A DNA stretch of 64,000 nucleotides from Paracidovorax valerianellae (GCF_900102625.1 NZ_FMZC01000001.1:434001-498000), one strand, 5' to 3'; numbered from the stretch's first letter, positions 46,503 through 56,446 are shown. Made by a program: numbers and translations. The notes: a model not told the origin generated them from the sequence alone.

Positions 46503-49500
46503 TCAACGCGTCGACAGCGTCAGCTCTGCATGGGGCGACCAGTTCGGGCTCTCTGCATCCGTTTTCGGGGCACCGACAAATAGCCGTTCAAGCGATACCT
46601 GTCTGCCGGCCAAATAGTCGCGGACCGCTAGGCCGCGCGCCTGGGCCAGTTCCCGCATGGCGTCGTCCGGCACGGCAATGTTAGCGAGCAACAGGGCCTC
46701 CGTTTCAGGCACGGAGAGCTCTTTGGCCATGCCGACCAGATTTCGAGGCTTCGCGATGTCGGTCCTGCGGTAAACCTCCTGGAGCAATTCCGCGTACTCC
46801 TGCGCGCTCGGTGCCTGGGGCTGCTGCCCAGCCACCAGCTCGCCGGACCGCGCCGCTATACGGCGTTTCTGCGCCAGCACCCGGGACTTCAGTTGCGCCC
46901 GTTTCCATCCTTCCCGATCGGCGTCCAGTTGCGCATGCCCGGCAACGGTCATGCTGAGGCCCGGTCGGTCCGAAAGTGCCTGCCCGACCTTGTCGAGCGC
47001 TTTGCAGGCCTCATCGTCCAGCGCCGCGCTGCCCGGCGCAAAAGTCACTCGGTCCAGTTCACTGCTTCCGCCCATCCATCCTGTGAGCAATGAAAAAGGC
47101 GAAGTGATCGCCTTCATCACCAGATTACCCACGGCACGGAAGATGACGGGACCCAGGCGAAACTGCGGGTCGTTCAACGACCCGTTGATCGGCAGTTCCA
47201 CATCGATCACGCCATTGCGGTCCGCCAACAGCGCCACGGCCAAGCGCACCGGCAAACTGGCAGGGGCGCCGTCCACCGGCTCGCCAAAACGCAGTTTGTT
47301 CAGCACGAGCTTGTTGCTGGCCGTCAATTGGCCGTCCGGAAGAACACGGTAGTTCACGTCCATGCTGAGCTTGCCCTGCTCGATGCCGTGGCCCGCATAT
47401 TTGATACTGTAGGGCGAGAGCGGCGGCAATTCCAGATCACGCATGCGCCCCTGGATGTCCAGCGCCAGCGGTTTGGCCAAGGGGTTCAGGCGCCCGGTGA
47501 TCTCCAGTGAGGCCGAACCCTGCGCGCGCCCACGCAGTTGCAGATCGGCCATGGTCGGCTCGCTGCCTTCGCCGGGAGGCACGGAAGCAAAGGCACTGAG
47601 TCGCCCGTTCAGGTCACTCAGATCCGCCGAGTAATTGGGCCGGACGAACGAGTCGGTGAACCGGACCGAGCCACCGGTCAGCACAACCGGCCCGAACCGG
47701 AAAACGGGAGCCAACGGGTCCGACTTACCAGAGGCCACCGAAGATGCGACTGCGGCTGAGGAAGCCTGCTGCGGAGCTGCGGCATTCGCGGTGGCGGTAG
47801 GTTCATCCTGCGAGGGCCGGGACAGGTCTTGCAGATTGATCCGGCCATTGGGTTGCACGATGATGCGGGCGAAGAAATCGCTCAATGCGGTCTCCTTGAC
47901 ATCCACGGACGCAGGCTTGCCAGGAACCCAATTGACGTCGAGCCCTTGCAAGGCCAGCGTTTTCCAGTTCAGCAACTCTTCTCCCCGGGTTGGCGCAGCA
48001 GGCGCCGCATCCGGGGAAGCCGGCGCGGGCGCAGCAGCAACCAAAGTCCGCACCCGCACATCCTCCAGCGAGGCATTGCCCCGAACCCCGACGGCCGCCC
48101 CTTCCGCCTGCGCGGCATAGCGAACGTCACCGTTGAAACTGGCCAGTGCGCGAATGACGTCCACCGCCATCGGGCTTTCCACATACCGCTCGAACGGATG
48201 CAGCGGCAAGCGGGATATCTGCACCTTGCCTTGCGCCTGCAGGGGCGCCAGCTGCAAAGAACCCTCATAAGCCAGACTGCCGGGCTCGGACCGGCCAGCA
48301 GCCAGCCGTGTGGACACCGAGAGCGACAACGGTGAAGCGGTCGCACCGCCAGTGGCAGGCCAGCCGAAACCTTTGGCCCGCAATTGGAACGCATCCAGAA
48401 GTGCCGATACTGGCTGCGACTTCGCCGCGTCATTGAAAGCCAGCACTCCGCCATCGACTGAAACTTCGGCCAATTGCACGCCCCAGACCGGCGCGTCAGA
48501 CTGCGCCCTTCCCGGCTTGCCCGGCGGAGAAGCCTGCTCGGCCGTGCCAGGGAGTTTCTGCGCCAACCATCGCTCCAGCATCCAGCGGCCATCGGCTCCC
48601 CGCTCCAGGCGCAGCTTGGGTTGAAGGACCGCTACGCGCCGCAGGGAAACGGCACGCAGGGGCATTTGGACCAATGCATCCTCCACCTCGATGCGGCCAA
48701 CTTCCGCCCAGGCCGCGTTGTTCCGCAGTGCAAGCCCCGCAATGGCGCTCGCCGGGCAATCACGCGCAGGTCCACAGGCCAGTTCTGCGCGGTCCACCGA
48801 CAGCTTCGCTAACTTCGCGGCCCATGCCGAGCCATTCCATGCCAGGCCCAGATCAGAATCCAGAGTACCGGAAAGCTTCGGCTGCAACACGGCCGCCAGA
48901 TACGGCTGGGCCATGGCCAAAGGCAAACCACGGATGGAAGCCGCTACGTTGCCAGATCCTGCCCCGATCAGTCCCTGAAACGACGCTGCGGCAGCGTCGC
49001 CACCCTTTTCCGATGAAAGCTTCGCATCCGCGACGAACTGCAAGGGTTTGTCAAAGGGAAACACCAGACGGGTGACATTGACGCGCAAGTCGCTCGCGGA
49101 AATGCGAGCAGGCTGCGCCGTACTGTCGTCCTGCCATTCGACCTGACCACCGGCCACCGCCACCCGATCCACCAAAAGGCTCCAGGGTGGACTGACGGCT
49201 GCGAGCTTGTCAGGTGAAGACGTAGCTGGCGCAGGCGCCTTCCCAGCCAATAACGCCAATTGGCCCTCTCGGTCGCGCCGAACCGTCGCGCGGGGGTTGC
49301 GCCAAGTCAGCGAGCCCACGTGCACTTTGCGTTGCAAGGGCTGCAATTCCTTCAGGTTGGCCGTCAACGCGTCGAACGACAGCAGATCACCGCCCTGCGG
49401 ATCGCTCAACCGTGCGCCCTGGATCTGCAAGATGCCACTCAGCGTGAGCGTCGGCTCGGCTCGCTGCAGGAAAGTCAGCCGAAGATCGGCGTCCAGCGTG

Positions 49501-50327
49501 CCTTGCTCGACGCGGGCCGGCAGGCCGTCCGGTAAATAGGCCAGAAATGGCCGCAGATCGAGACCCTTGAATTGCAGCGTTGCCTCGGTATCGCGGCTGT
49601 CCAGGAAGGGCGTGCTCTGGGCGCCAGTATTGAATGCCGTTCCATTGAGTTGAAAGGCGAGATGCGGCGCGACTTTGACGGTTTGATCTGCGGGCAGATT
49701 GCTCAGGAAGGGAACGCTCAAAGACAAGCCACGCAAGGTCTGGACTTGGCCCTCCGATACGTCATTGAAATCGACGGCGCCGTCCCGCACCACCAGGTTG
49801 TAGAGAGAAAAGCGCTGCGGCCCATTGCTCGACTCAGTGGTCGAAGGGGTCGCCAGCTTCTTCAGGAGGTCATCGAAGTCGGTACGCCCCGCCGCCGTGC
49901 GGGACAGGCGCAGCACCGGCCCGTCCACCTCCAACGCATCGATCACAGGTGCCAGGTGCCACAGGGACCGCAACTCTGCATCTATATAGAGGCGGCGGAT
50001 TTCCAGCTGCGGCTCCTTGCCGGAACTGTCTGCGGCGACTTTCAGGTCATGGACTTGCAGTTCGAGGGTCCAGGGCTTGAAATCGATCTTGCCGACCGAG
50101 ATTTCGCGGCCGATTTGTTCGGACGCTTTCGTCTGCAGCGCATAGCGCAATCCGGCTGGCACCAGGCCCCAGGCCAACGCCCACAAACCGAGCCAGATCA
50201 GCATGGCCCAAGCCGCGCGGCGGAACCACGGGCCTTTAATCAGAGAAAGCGCTTTCGAGGCCACGTGAGACGTCCGGTTCCTATTGCAAAGATCATCGAT
50301 TCGAGCAGAAATCGACCGGCTTGACAT
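46503..50327 (-). CDS. AsmA-like DUF748 protein with C-terminal OmpA-like domain
   Basis: This 1,274-residue envelope protein has one N-terminal membrane anchor (AAWAMLIWLGLWALAWGLVPAG) and a large periplasmic beta-rich region of DUF748/AsmA type. That superfamily is linked to lipid transport between membranes and outer-membrane assembly. The C-terminal part contains an OmpA-like stretch (VTFAPGSAALDDEACKALDKVGQALSDRPGLSMTVAGHAQ), a possible peptidoglycan contact. The start is the ATG at 50327, which lies just below the terminator of a minus-strand RNA; a GTG at 50264 closer to the anchor is possible. The precise role is not known. Confidence 0.85.
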   Translation of the reverse strand: MSSRSISARIDDLCNRNRTSHVASKALSLIKGPWFRRAAWAMLIWLGLWALAWGLVPAGLRYALQTKASEQIGREISVGKIDFKPWTLELQVHDLKVAADSSGKEPQLEIRRLYIDAELRSLWHLAPVIDALEVDGPVLRLSRTAAGRTDFDDLLKKLATPSTTESSNGPQRFSLYNLVVRDGAVDFNDVSEGQVQTLRGLSLSVPFLSNLPADQTVKVAPHLAFQLNGTAFNTGAQSTPFLDSRDTEATLQFKGLDLRPFLAYLPDGLPARVEQGTLDADLRLTFLQRAEPTLTLSGILQIQGARLSDPQGGDLLSFDALTANLKELQPLQRKVHVGSLTWRNPRATVRRDREGQLALLAGKAPAPATSSPDKLAAVSPPWSLLVDRVAVAGGQVEWQDDSTAQPARISASDLRVNVTRLVFPFDKPLQFVADAKLSSEKGGDAAAASFQGLIGAGSGNVAASIRGLPLAMAQPYLAAVLQPKLSGTLDSDLGLAWNGSAWAAKLAKLSVDRAELACGPARDCPASAIAGLALRNNAAWAEVGRIEVEDALVQMPLRAVSLRRVAVLQPKLRLERGADGRWMLERWLAQKLPGTAEQASPPGKPGRAQSDAPVWGVQLAEVSVDGGVLAFNDAAKSQPVSALLDAFQLRAKGFGWPATGGATASPLSLSVSTRLAAGRSEPGSLAYEGSLQLAPLQAQGKVQISRLPLHPFERYVESPMAVDVIRALASFNGDVRYAAQAEGAAVGVRGNASLEDVRVRTLVAAAPAPASPDAAPAAPTRGEELLNWKTLALQGLDVNWVPGKPASVDVKETALSDFFARIIVQPNGRINLQDLSRPSQDEPTATANAAAPQQASSAAVASSVASGKSDPLAPVFRFGPVVLTGGSVRFTDSFVRPNYSADLSDLNGRLSAFASVPPGEGSEPTMADLQLRGRAQGSASLEITGRLNPLAKPLALDIQGRMRDLELPPLSPYSIKYAGHGIEQGKLSMDVNYRVLPDGQLTASNKLVLNKLRFGEPVDGAPASLPVRLAVALLADRNGVIDVELPINGSLNDPQFRLGPVIFRAVGNLVMKAITSPFSLLTGWMGGSSELDRVTFAPGSAALDDEACKALDKVGQALSDRPGLSMTVAGHAQLDADREGWKRAQLKSRVLAQKRRIAARSGELVAGQQPQAPSAQEYAELLQEVYRRTDIAKPRNLVGMAKELSVPETEALLLANIAVPDDAMRELAQARGLAVRDYLAGRQVSLERLFVGAPKTDAESPNWSPHAELTLSTR

Positions 50328-50337
50328 GTAACCAGAC

Positions 50338-50382
50338 GCAAAAAAGAAAGCCCGGCGGGATCTGTCGATCCGCACCGGGCTT
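50338..50382 (-). terminator. Intrinsic terminator of the structured RNA
   Basis: AAGCCCGG pairs with CCGGGCTT, enclosing an inner GGATC/GATCC stem. On the minus strand the hairpin is followed by TTTCTTTTTT. It ends about 10 bp before the DUF748 ATG. Confidence 0.85.
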
Positions 50383-50560
50383 GACGGCTGACACAACGGT
50401 CTTTGCCATCGTTTGCACCCTGGAGTTGAACGTCCACAGGGCAGGAGACAAGGTATTGCCTCCGGGGTCTGCCTTGGAAGCTGGGCCTGTCACCTTCATC
50501 GCACTGCATGCATTTGAAGAGCGGTTTCGCTTCGTCGGGCGATGCCTGAATCACTCAGGC
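50340..50560 (-). ncRNA. Structured small RNA with own promoter and terminator (6S RNA candidate)
   Basis: On the minus strand, TTGTGG and TACATT (plus 50567-50572) are spaced 17 bp and would start RNA near 50560. The RNA opens with hairpin GCCTGA-GTGAT-TCAGGC. From about 50536 to 50383 it folds into one long irregular hairpin: GACG/CGTC ends, then TCTT/AAGA, TGCA/TGCA, TGAA..GT..ACAGG with CCTGT..AC..TTCA, and GGCAGAC/GTCT-CCTGCC near the tip. A GC-rich terminator with TTTCTTTTTT follows. The overall shape resembles 6S RNA, but I cannot match conserved 6S sequence, so the name is a hypothesis. Small frames across it look spurious. Confidence 0.6.
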
Positions 50561-50978
50561 AAGGCCAATGTAGCCAAGTTCATGGTGGCCCACAAACTGA
50601 ATTTTCAATCGCTGCACCTCAGGCGATTGGATTCTTGGAAGCCGCGCGACCACAACGTAACGACCGGCGGTCAATCGCGCCGAAAAAACGCTGGAAATCT
50701 GTGTTTCCTAACAGGTTTTTTAGATCAAATTGATCTAACAATTTGATTTGTTAGTATTGACTATGTATTAAGAGCCCTCCTAGAATCCGCGAGCCCTGAA
50801 AAACGGGGTTGACGATCTTCCATCCGCTGCCGATACCGGCTAAGTCAATTCGCTCGTTGCCCGCTTTACGGCAGGCCCTGCGAACTTGATGGCGAACCAA
50901 TCCAGGCGAGATGCCTGGCACGGCCTGGCCCCATGTGGGCCACCTTGCTCAGGCCTCGACTCAGAAAGGAAAAGCGAT

Positions 50979-51848
50979 ATGACAGCGTCAGGAAAAGTGG
51001 TCGCCGGAGTGCGAACGTTCGCATCCGATGTGATCGACGGTTTTCTTGAAATCACCCACAGCAGCTTTGCCCTCGTTGGCTTGGCCGTTGCCTTTGCCGT
51101 CATCACCCTGACGGCACGCCCCGATCTGCGCCAGACCGGAGAAGAGAAGCTGATGGGCTGGCTGCAGTCCCGCAAGGTGGCCATGATCGGCACTCCGATC
51201 GAGCCGGAAGCCAGCGAGCGCGCCACGGCGAGCAATCCGAAAGAGCTGCCCAAGGAGCAGGCGGCCGTCACCTACTGGCTCAGCAAGAAATACCGTGTGG
51301 CGCCCGAGCCCCTGGCGGTGCTGGTGGCCGAGGCCTATGAAATCGGCGGCAAGACCAAGCTCGACCCGACGCTGATCCTGTCGATCATGGCCGTGGAATC
51401 GAGCTTCAATCCCTTTGCGCAAAGCGCGGTGGGCGCCCAGGGCCTGATGCAGGTCATGACGAACATCCACACCGACAAGTACCAGAACTTCGGTGGCCAC
51501 TTCGCGGCGTTCGACCCGGTGAGCAATCTGCGGGTGGGCGTGAAGGTTCTGCAGGAATGCATTGCCCGCGCTGGATCGCTCGAAGGTGGCCTGCGCTATT
51601 ACGTCGGCGCAGCCAACCTGCCGGACGACGGCGGCTATGCCGCCAAGGTGCTGGCCGAACACTTCCGCCTGCGCCAGGTGGCCAGCGGCCGCTCGGTGCC
51701 GCTGCAGCCGCCCGTGCCTGCGGCGCCTCCGATGCTCTCGACGCAGGGCCCTGCCCAGCCCGCTCAGGCCGTGCCTGCCAAGGCGGCTGCGGAAGCGGAA
51801 ACGCCCAAGGACAGCGCCGACAAGGTGGCGCTTCTTTCCGACCTTTGA
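50979..51848 (+). CDS. Membrane-anchored lytic transglycosylase (SLT domain)
   Basis: This 289-residue protein cuts peptidoglycan glycan strands. An N-terminal membrane anchor (FALVGLAVAFAVITLTA, about 25-42) should place the SLT domain in the periplasm. The domain contains the catalytic glutamate E140 in LSIMAVESSFNPFAQSAVGAQGLMQVM and the later GVKVLQECIARAGSLEGGLRYYVGA. A Pro/Ala-rich tail follows. AAGGA lies 9 nt before the ATG at 50979, which decides the start over an upstream TTG at 50886. Confidence 0.9.
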   Translation: MTASGKVVAGVRTFASDVIDGFLEITHSSFALVGLAVAFAVITLTARPDLRQTGEEKLMGWLQSRKVAMIGTPIEPEASERATASNPKELPKEQAAVTYWLSKKYRVAPEPLAVLVAEAYEIGGKTKLDPTLILSIMAVESSFNPFAQSAVGAQGLMQVMTNIHTDKYQNFGGHFAAFDPVSNLRVGVKVLQECIARAGSLEGGLRYYVGAANLPDDGGYAAKVLAEHFRLRQVASGRSVPLQPPVPAAPPMLSTQGPAQPAQAVPAKAAAEAETPKDSADKVALLSDL

Positions 51849-51886
51849 TCCAGCGGTGCCGCGATGGCATCGATTCGTAAAGGGGT

Positions 51887-51900
51887 GCCGGGCGCCCGGC
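51887..51900. other. GCCGGGCGCCCGGC palindrome after the transglycosylase gene
   Basis: A perfect 14-bp palindrome lies 39 bp after the stop codon. There is no T-run, so a role in termination is uncertain. Confidence 0.35.
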
Positions 51901-51920
51901 TTCGGTCAGCTACACTCGGG

Positions 51921-52066
51921 GGGTACGCAACTGGCGATAGGCGCGGTAGTCCCAACGACTCCGCCGCTGACGTGGAAACCGGCAGGGGTTTGCCCCCTGT
52001 GAACCACTGGGGAGCGTGCCGCACGGGCTGCAAGGCCCGATGTGTTCCGCCGTTCGCCTGGGCAGC
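51921..52066 (+). promoter_or_regulatory. ZTP (pfl-motif) riboswitch upstream of glyA
   Basis: The leader contains the pfl-motif landmarks in order: CTGGCG (51931), GTGGAAACC (51972), GAACCACTGGGGAGCG (52001-52016) and the 3' element CCGCCGTTCGCCTGGGCA (52047-52064). ZTP/ZMP builds up when 10-formyl-THF is short, and pfl-motif RNAs precede one-carbon genes, glyA among them. TACACT at 51911-51916 may be the -10 element. A hairpin CCCTTG-TTT-CAAGGG at 52066-52080 just after the aptamer may be part of the switch. Confidence 0.87.
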
Positions 52067-52104
52067 CCTTGTTTCAAGGGACACAAGTTCATAGGACTGC
52101 CAAC

Positions 52105-53349
52105 ATGTACCAACGCAATATTCTCGTCAGCCAGGCCGACCCCGAAATCTGGGCCGCCATCCAGGCTGAAAACGTTCGCCAGGAACAGCACATCGAGCTG
52201 ATCGCCAGCGAAAACTACGCCTCCCCTGCGGTCATGGCCGCCCAGGGCTCGCAGCTCACCAACAAGTACGCCGAAGGCTACCCAGGCAAGCGCTATTACG
52301 GCGGCTGCGAAAACGTGGACGTGGTCGAGCAACTCGCCATCGACCGCGTGAAGAAGCTCTTCGGTGCCGATGCCGCCAACGTGCAGCCCAACTCGGGCTC
52401 GCAGGCCAACCAGGCTGTGCTGCTGGCCTTCCTCAAGCCCGGCGACACCATTCTCGGCATGAGCCTTGCCGAAGGCGGCCACCTCACGCACGGCATGCCG
52501 CTGAACATGAGCGGCAAGTGGTTCAACATCGTCTCTTACGGCCTCAACGACAAGGAAGAGATCGACTACGACGCGCTGGAAGCCAAGGCCCGCGAACACA
52601 AGCCCAAGCTGATCATCGCCGGCGCATCGGCCTATTCCCTGCGCATCGACTTCGAGCGCTTCGCCAAGATCGCCAAAGAGATCGGCGCGATCTTCTGGGT
52701 CGACATCGCCCACTACGCCGGTCTGGTCGTGGCCGGCCAGTACCCGAACCCGGTTCCCCATGCCGACGTGGTCACATCCACCACGCACAAGAGCCTGCGC
52801 GGCCCGCGCGGCGGCATCATTCTGATGAAGGCCGAGCACGAAAAGGCCATCAACAGCGCCATCTTCCCCGGCCTGCAAGGCGGCCCGCTGGAACACGTGA
52901 TCGCTGCCAAGGCCGTGGCCTTCAAGGAAGCGCTGGAGCCGGGCTTCAAGGCCTACCAGGAGCAGGTCGCCAAGAACGCCGTGGTGTTCGCTGAAACGCT
53001 GATCGCGCGCGGCCTGCGCATCGTGAGCGGCCGCACCGAAAGCCATGTGATGCTGGTGGACCTGCGCGCCAAGGGCATTACCGGCAAGGAAGCCGAAGCC
53101 GCCCTGGGCAGCGCGCACATCACCATCAACAAGAACTCGATCCCCAACGATCCTGAAAAGCCGATGGTGACCAGCGGCATCCGCGTGGGCACGCCAGCGA
53201 TCACGACGCGGGGCTTCAAGGAAGAGGAAACGCGCATCACGGCCAACCTGCTGGCCGACGTGCTCGACAACCCGCGCGACGAGGCCAACCTGGCCGCCGT
53301 GCGGGCCAAGGTGCACGCACTGACCTCGCGTTTCCCTGTCTACGGCTGA
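52105..53349 (+). CDS. glyA: Serine hydroxymethyltransferase GlyA
   Basis: This PLP enzyme interconverts serine and glycine and supplies 5,10-methylene-THF. The 414-residue protein is standard length. It has [53 protein letters not shown], the PLP lysine K229 in [13 protein letters not shown] and a C-terminal THF site. AGGA lies 8 nt before the ATG. It is controlled by the ZTP riboswitch in its leader and is followed 108 bp later by nrdR. Confidence 0.97.
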   Translation: MYQRNILVSQADPEIWAAIQAENVRQEQHIELIASENYASPAVMAAQGSQLTNKYAEGYPGKRYYGGCENVDVVEQLAIDRVKKLFGADAANVQPNSGSQANQAVLLAFLKPGDTILGMSLAEGGHLTHGMPLNMSGKWFNIVSYGLNDKEEIDYDALEAKAREHKPKLIIAGASAYSLRIDFERFAKIAKEIGAIFWVDIAHYAGLVVAGQYPNPVPHADVVTSTTHKSLRGPRGGIILMKAEHEKAINSAIFPGLQGGPLEHVIAAKAVAFKEALEPGFKAYQEQVAKNAVVFAETLIARGLRIVSGRTESHVMLVDLRAKGITGKEAEAALGSAHITINKNSIPNDPEKPMVTSGIRVGTPAITTRGFKEEETRITANLLADVLDNPRDEANLAAVRAKVHALTSRFPVYG

Positions 53350-53457
53350 TCGCCGCATGCCCGGCTTACCGCTCGGCACCGCTCGCCCACGACGCCAGCG
53401 CTGGGGTGGACGGCTGCGGGTGCCGGGCCTCTCGCGCTCCCTTGAAGGGGCGACGCG

Positions 53458-53907
53458 ATGAAGTGCCCCTTCTGCAGCCACCCCGAAACGCAGGTGGTCG
53501 AAACCCGGGTGGCCGAGGACGGCGACTTCGTGCGCCGCCGCCGCCAGTGCGGCGCGTGCGACAAGCGCTTCACCACTTACGAGCGGCCGGAGGTGAACTT
53601 CCCGGCCATCGTCAAGAAAGACGGCCGGCGCATCGAATACGAGCGGGGCAAGCTGCTCGCCTCGTTCAACCTGGCGCTGCGCAAGCGCCCGGTCAGCACG
53701 GTGCAGATCGACAGCGCGATTGAGCGCATCGAGGAAAAGCTGCTCAACCTAGGCCAGCGTGAAGTGCTGTCCGGCCACATCGGCGAGTGGGTGATGCGCG
53801 AGTTGAAGAAGCTCGACAAGGTGGCCTACATCCGCTTTGCCAGCGTGTACCGCAGCTTCGAAGACATCGACGACTTCCGCGCACTCGTGGACGAAGTGCG
53901 CAAATAG
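53458..53907 (+). CDS. nrdR: Transcriptional repressor NrdR
   Basis: NrdR represses ribonucleotide reductase genes in response to ATP/dATP. The 149-residue protein has the N-terminal zinc ribbon ([17 protein letters not shown]...[15 protein letters not shown]) and then an ATP-cone ([23 protein letters not shown]). It is full length and follows glyA on the same strand, an arrangement common in proteobacteria. Confidence 0.97.
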   Translation: MKCPFCSHPETQVVETRVAEDGDFVRRRRQCGACDKRFTTYERPEVNFPAIVKKDGRRIEYERGKLLASFNLALRKRPVSTVQIDSAIERIEEKLLNLGQREVLSGHIGEWVMRELKKLDKVAYIRFASVYRSFEDIDDFRALVDEVRK

Positions 53908-53923
53908 CTTTTTGGTCTTTCAG

Positions 53924-53971
53924 GCCTCCAGCGCAAGAAAGACACGCGCTGACAGCTATCAATTTAATAGC
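53924..53971 (+). repeat. Dispersed 50-bp intergenic repeat, copy E
   Basis: GCCTCCAGCGCAAGAAAG, then ACGCGCTGACAGC, then GCTATCAATTTAATAGC with one mismatch in the palindrome. It begins 17 bp after the nrdR stop. Confidence 0.83.
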
Positions 53972-54121
53972 GAACTAAAACGCGGCGATGTCCGACAGGG
54001 CAGGCTGCGGCATTTTCGCCCTCGCGTTCTAAACTGGCCCCGTCCGCCTGCCGGGACCGCTTTCGCGCCCGGTGTATTCGCCACCACACCCGCCACCGCC
54101 AGCGCGCATCGCCCTCGTCCC

Positions 54122-56446
54122 ATGGATTCCCAGCCACCGCACAACGCCCTTCCCTCCCACGCAAACACGCCTTCTCCCGCACGCCACACCTGGCAGTTCT
54201 TCCGTGCGGGCGGTGTGGACCAGGTCACCATCCGTACGGGTGCCGACATCGCCCAGCTGGCCGAGCTGGACCAAAAACTCTGGGTGGCCCTCGCCTGCCC
54301 CACCCGCGGAATCGAGTTCGACCCGCGCACGCTGGACCTCATCGACACCGACAAGGACGGGCGCATCCGCCCGCCGGAACTGCTGGCCGCCTGCGCCTGG
54401 GCCTGCGCCCGTCTGCGCGATCCGGACACCCTCGCCCAGCCCGCCGATGCGCTGGATCTCGACGCGATCGACGACGCCGGCGACGACGGCAAGGCCCTGG
54501 CGGCCCAGGCGCGGCGCATCCTGGCCCTTGCGGGGCAGCCGGACGCCACGCGCATCACGCTCGACCAGGTGCTGGAGCGCAGCGAGCAACTGAGCGCCAT
54601 GCGGTTCAACGGCGATGGCGCGATCACGCCGGACACCGCCGAGGACGACGAGGAAGCCGCAGACGCGGTCAAGCAGATCATCGCCACCCATGGCAGCGTG
54701 CCGATCGAGCAAAAGGCCGTGAAGGGCATCACCCCGCCACCCCTGCAAGGCGTGGACCGGACCCATGCCGAGGCTTTTTTCGGCGAAGTGGCCAAGCTGC
54801 ACGCCTGGGCGGCCCAGGCCAGTGGCGGCACCGCCGGCATGGCGCTGGGCGACCGCACGCTCGATGCGACGCAGGCGCTGAACGCCGTGCGCCACAAGAT
54901 CGACGACTTTTTCGCGCGGTGCCGGCTGGCGGCATACGACCCGCGGGCGGCGGCGGCGCTGAACCCCACACCCGAGGAATACGCCGCCATGGCGGGCACC
55001 GACCTCGATGCGGCGTCCCCCGCAGTGGCCGCCCTGCCGCTGGCGCCGATCACCGCCCACGGGACGCTGCCGCTGGCGCACGGCGTGAACCCCGCATGGG
55101 CCGAGGCTTTGCAGGCGTTTCGGGAGAAAGCCGTGGAACCGCTGCTCGGGCGCGCCGCCGGGGTGCTGTCCGAGGACGAATGGCAGCAAGTGCAGAAGGC
55201 GCTGGCCCCGTGCCAGAAATGGCTGGCCGACAAACCAGCCACGAAGCTCGGCGCACTCAAGGCCGACGCCATTCGGCAGTTGCATGAAAGCGGCGTTCGC
55301 GAAAGGGTGATGGCGCTGATCGACCAGGACGAAGCCGAAAAGGCCCACAACACGCAGACGGCGGACCTGGAAAAACTGCTGCGCCTTCGACGCGACCTGC
55401 TCGTGCTGCTGAACAACTTCGTGTCGTTCTCGGCGTTCTACCAGCGCGAGGGCGCGATCTTCCAGGCCGGCACGCTGTACCTGGACGCGCGCAGCTGCGA
55501 CCTGACCGTGCAGGTGGCCGACGCGGGCAAGCACGCCAAGCTGGCGGGCCTGGCCAAGACCTACCTCGCCTACTGCGACTGCACGCGCAAGGGGCAGAAG
55601 ATGACCATCGTGGCTGCGTTCACGGCCGGCGACGTGGACTTTCTGTTCGTGGGCCGCAACGGCGTCTTCTACGACCGCCAGGGCCACGACTGGGACGCCA
55701 CCATCACCAAGCTGATCGAGAACCCCACCAGCATCGGGCAGGCGTTCTTTTCGCCCTACAAGAAGTTCCTGCGCATGATCGAAGAGCAGGTGGCCAAGCG
55801 GGCTTCGGCCAGCGACGCGCGGGTCGAAAAATCCCTGGGCGCCACGGCCGGGCAACTGGCCAACACCCCGCTCAAGCCAGCCGGAGCGGCGCCCTCCTCC
55901 ACCGTGGCCGAGCCCATGCGCCGCACGGACGTGGGCACGGTGGCCGCCATCGGCGTGGCGCTGGGCAGCATCAGCGCGGTGCTGGTGGGCATCTTCGGCA
56001 AGTTCGTGGATTTGGGCGTGTGGATACCGCTGGCGATCATCGGCATCGTGCTCGCCATCTCGGGGCCGAGCATGCTGATCGCCTGGCTCAAGCTGCGCCA
56101 GCGCAGTCTCGGGCCGATCCTGGACGCCAGCGGCTGGGCCATCAACGGCCGCATGCGCATCAACACGCGCTTAGGGGGCTCGCTGTCGCAGACGGCGCGC
56201 GTGCCGGCCAACGCGCGGCGGCTGCTGGACGACCCGTTTGCCGAACCCCGCCGGCCGGTGTGGCTGCTGGCCGTGGGCCTGGTGCTAATCGCGGTGCTGG
56301 CCGTGGCCGCCTGGCGCTGGTACCGGACAGAACGGGCTCCAACGCCGGCGCCGGCCGCTGCGGTGCAGGCGCCTGCGGCTGCCGTGCCGGCCTCGGCAGC
56401 GTCGGCACCACCGGCGCCCACGCCCGCAGCATCGGCTGCACGCTGA
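54122..56446 (+). CDS. EF-hand domain-containing membrane protein, 774 residues
   Basis: Function unknown. A canonical calcium-binding EF-hand loop lies at D75-E86 (DTDKDGRIRPPE), with a second, imperfect one near FNGDGAITPDTA. The middle is helical, with a heptad-like charged stretch around LRRDLLVLLNNFVSFSAF and a conserved-looking region DLTVQVADAGKHAKLAGLAKTYLAYCDCTRKGQKMTIVAAF. The C-terminal part has at least three hydrophobic segments (TVAAIGVALGSISAVLVGIF, IPLAIIGIVLAISGPSMLIA, LLAVGLVLIAVLAVAAW) and an Ala/Pro tail. No signal peptide is seen. The ATG at 54122 was chosen because the upstream extension reads into repeat copy E. Confidence 0.8.
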   Translation: MDSQPPHNALPSHANTPSPARHTWQFFRAGGVDQVTIRTGADIAQLAELDQKLWVALACPTRGIEFDPRTLDLIDTDKDGRIRPPELLAACAWACARLRDPDTLAQPADALDLDAIDDAGDDGKALAAQARRILALAGQPDATRITLDQVLERSEQLSAMRFNGDGAITPDTAEDDEEAADAVKQIIATHGSVPIEQKAVKGITPPPLQGVDRTHAEAFFGEVAKLHAWAAQASGGTAGMALGDRTLDATQALNAVRHKIDDFFARCRLAAYDPRAAAALNPTPEEYAAMAGTDLDAASPAVAALPLAPITAHGTLPLAHGVNPAWAEALQAFREKAVEPLLGRAAGVLSEDEWQQVQKALAPCQKWLADKPATKLGALKADAIRQLHESGVRERVMALIDQDEAEKAHNTQTADLEKLLRLRRDLLVLLNNFVSFSAFYQREGAIFQAGTLYLDARSCDLTVQVADAGKHAKLAGLAKTYLAYCDCTRKGQKMTIVAAFTAGDVDFLFVGRNGVFYDRQGHDWDATITKLIENPTSIGQAFFSPYKKFLRMIEEQVAKRASASDARVEKSLGATAGQLANTPLKPAGAAPSSTVAEPMRRTDVGTVAAIGVALGSISAVLVGIFGKFVDLGVWIPLAIIGIVLAISGPSMLIAWLKLRQRSLGPILDASGWAINGRMRINTRLGGSLSQTARVPANARRLLDDPFAEPRRPVWLLAVGLVLIAVLAVAAWRWYRTERAPTPAPAAAVQAPAAAVPASAASAPPAPTPAASAAR

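Noticed and set aside
50293-50499. 68-codon minus-strand frame before the DUF748 gene
   Set aside because: It lies entirely in the region that folds as a structured RNA and crosses its terminator; no protein family is recognised.
50321-50746. 141-codon plus-strand frame
   Set aside because: It is antisense to the structured RNA, with no ribosome site or family match.
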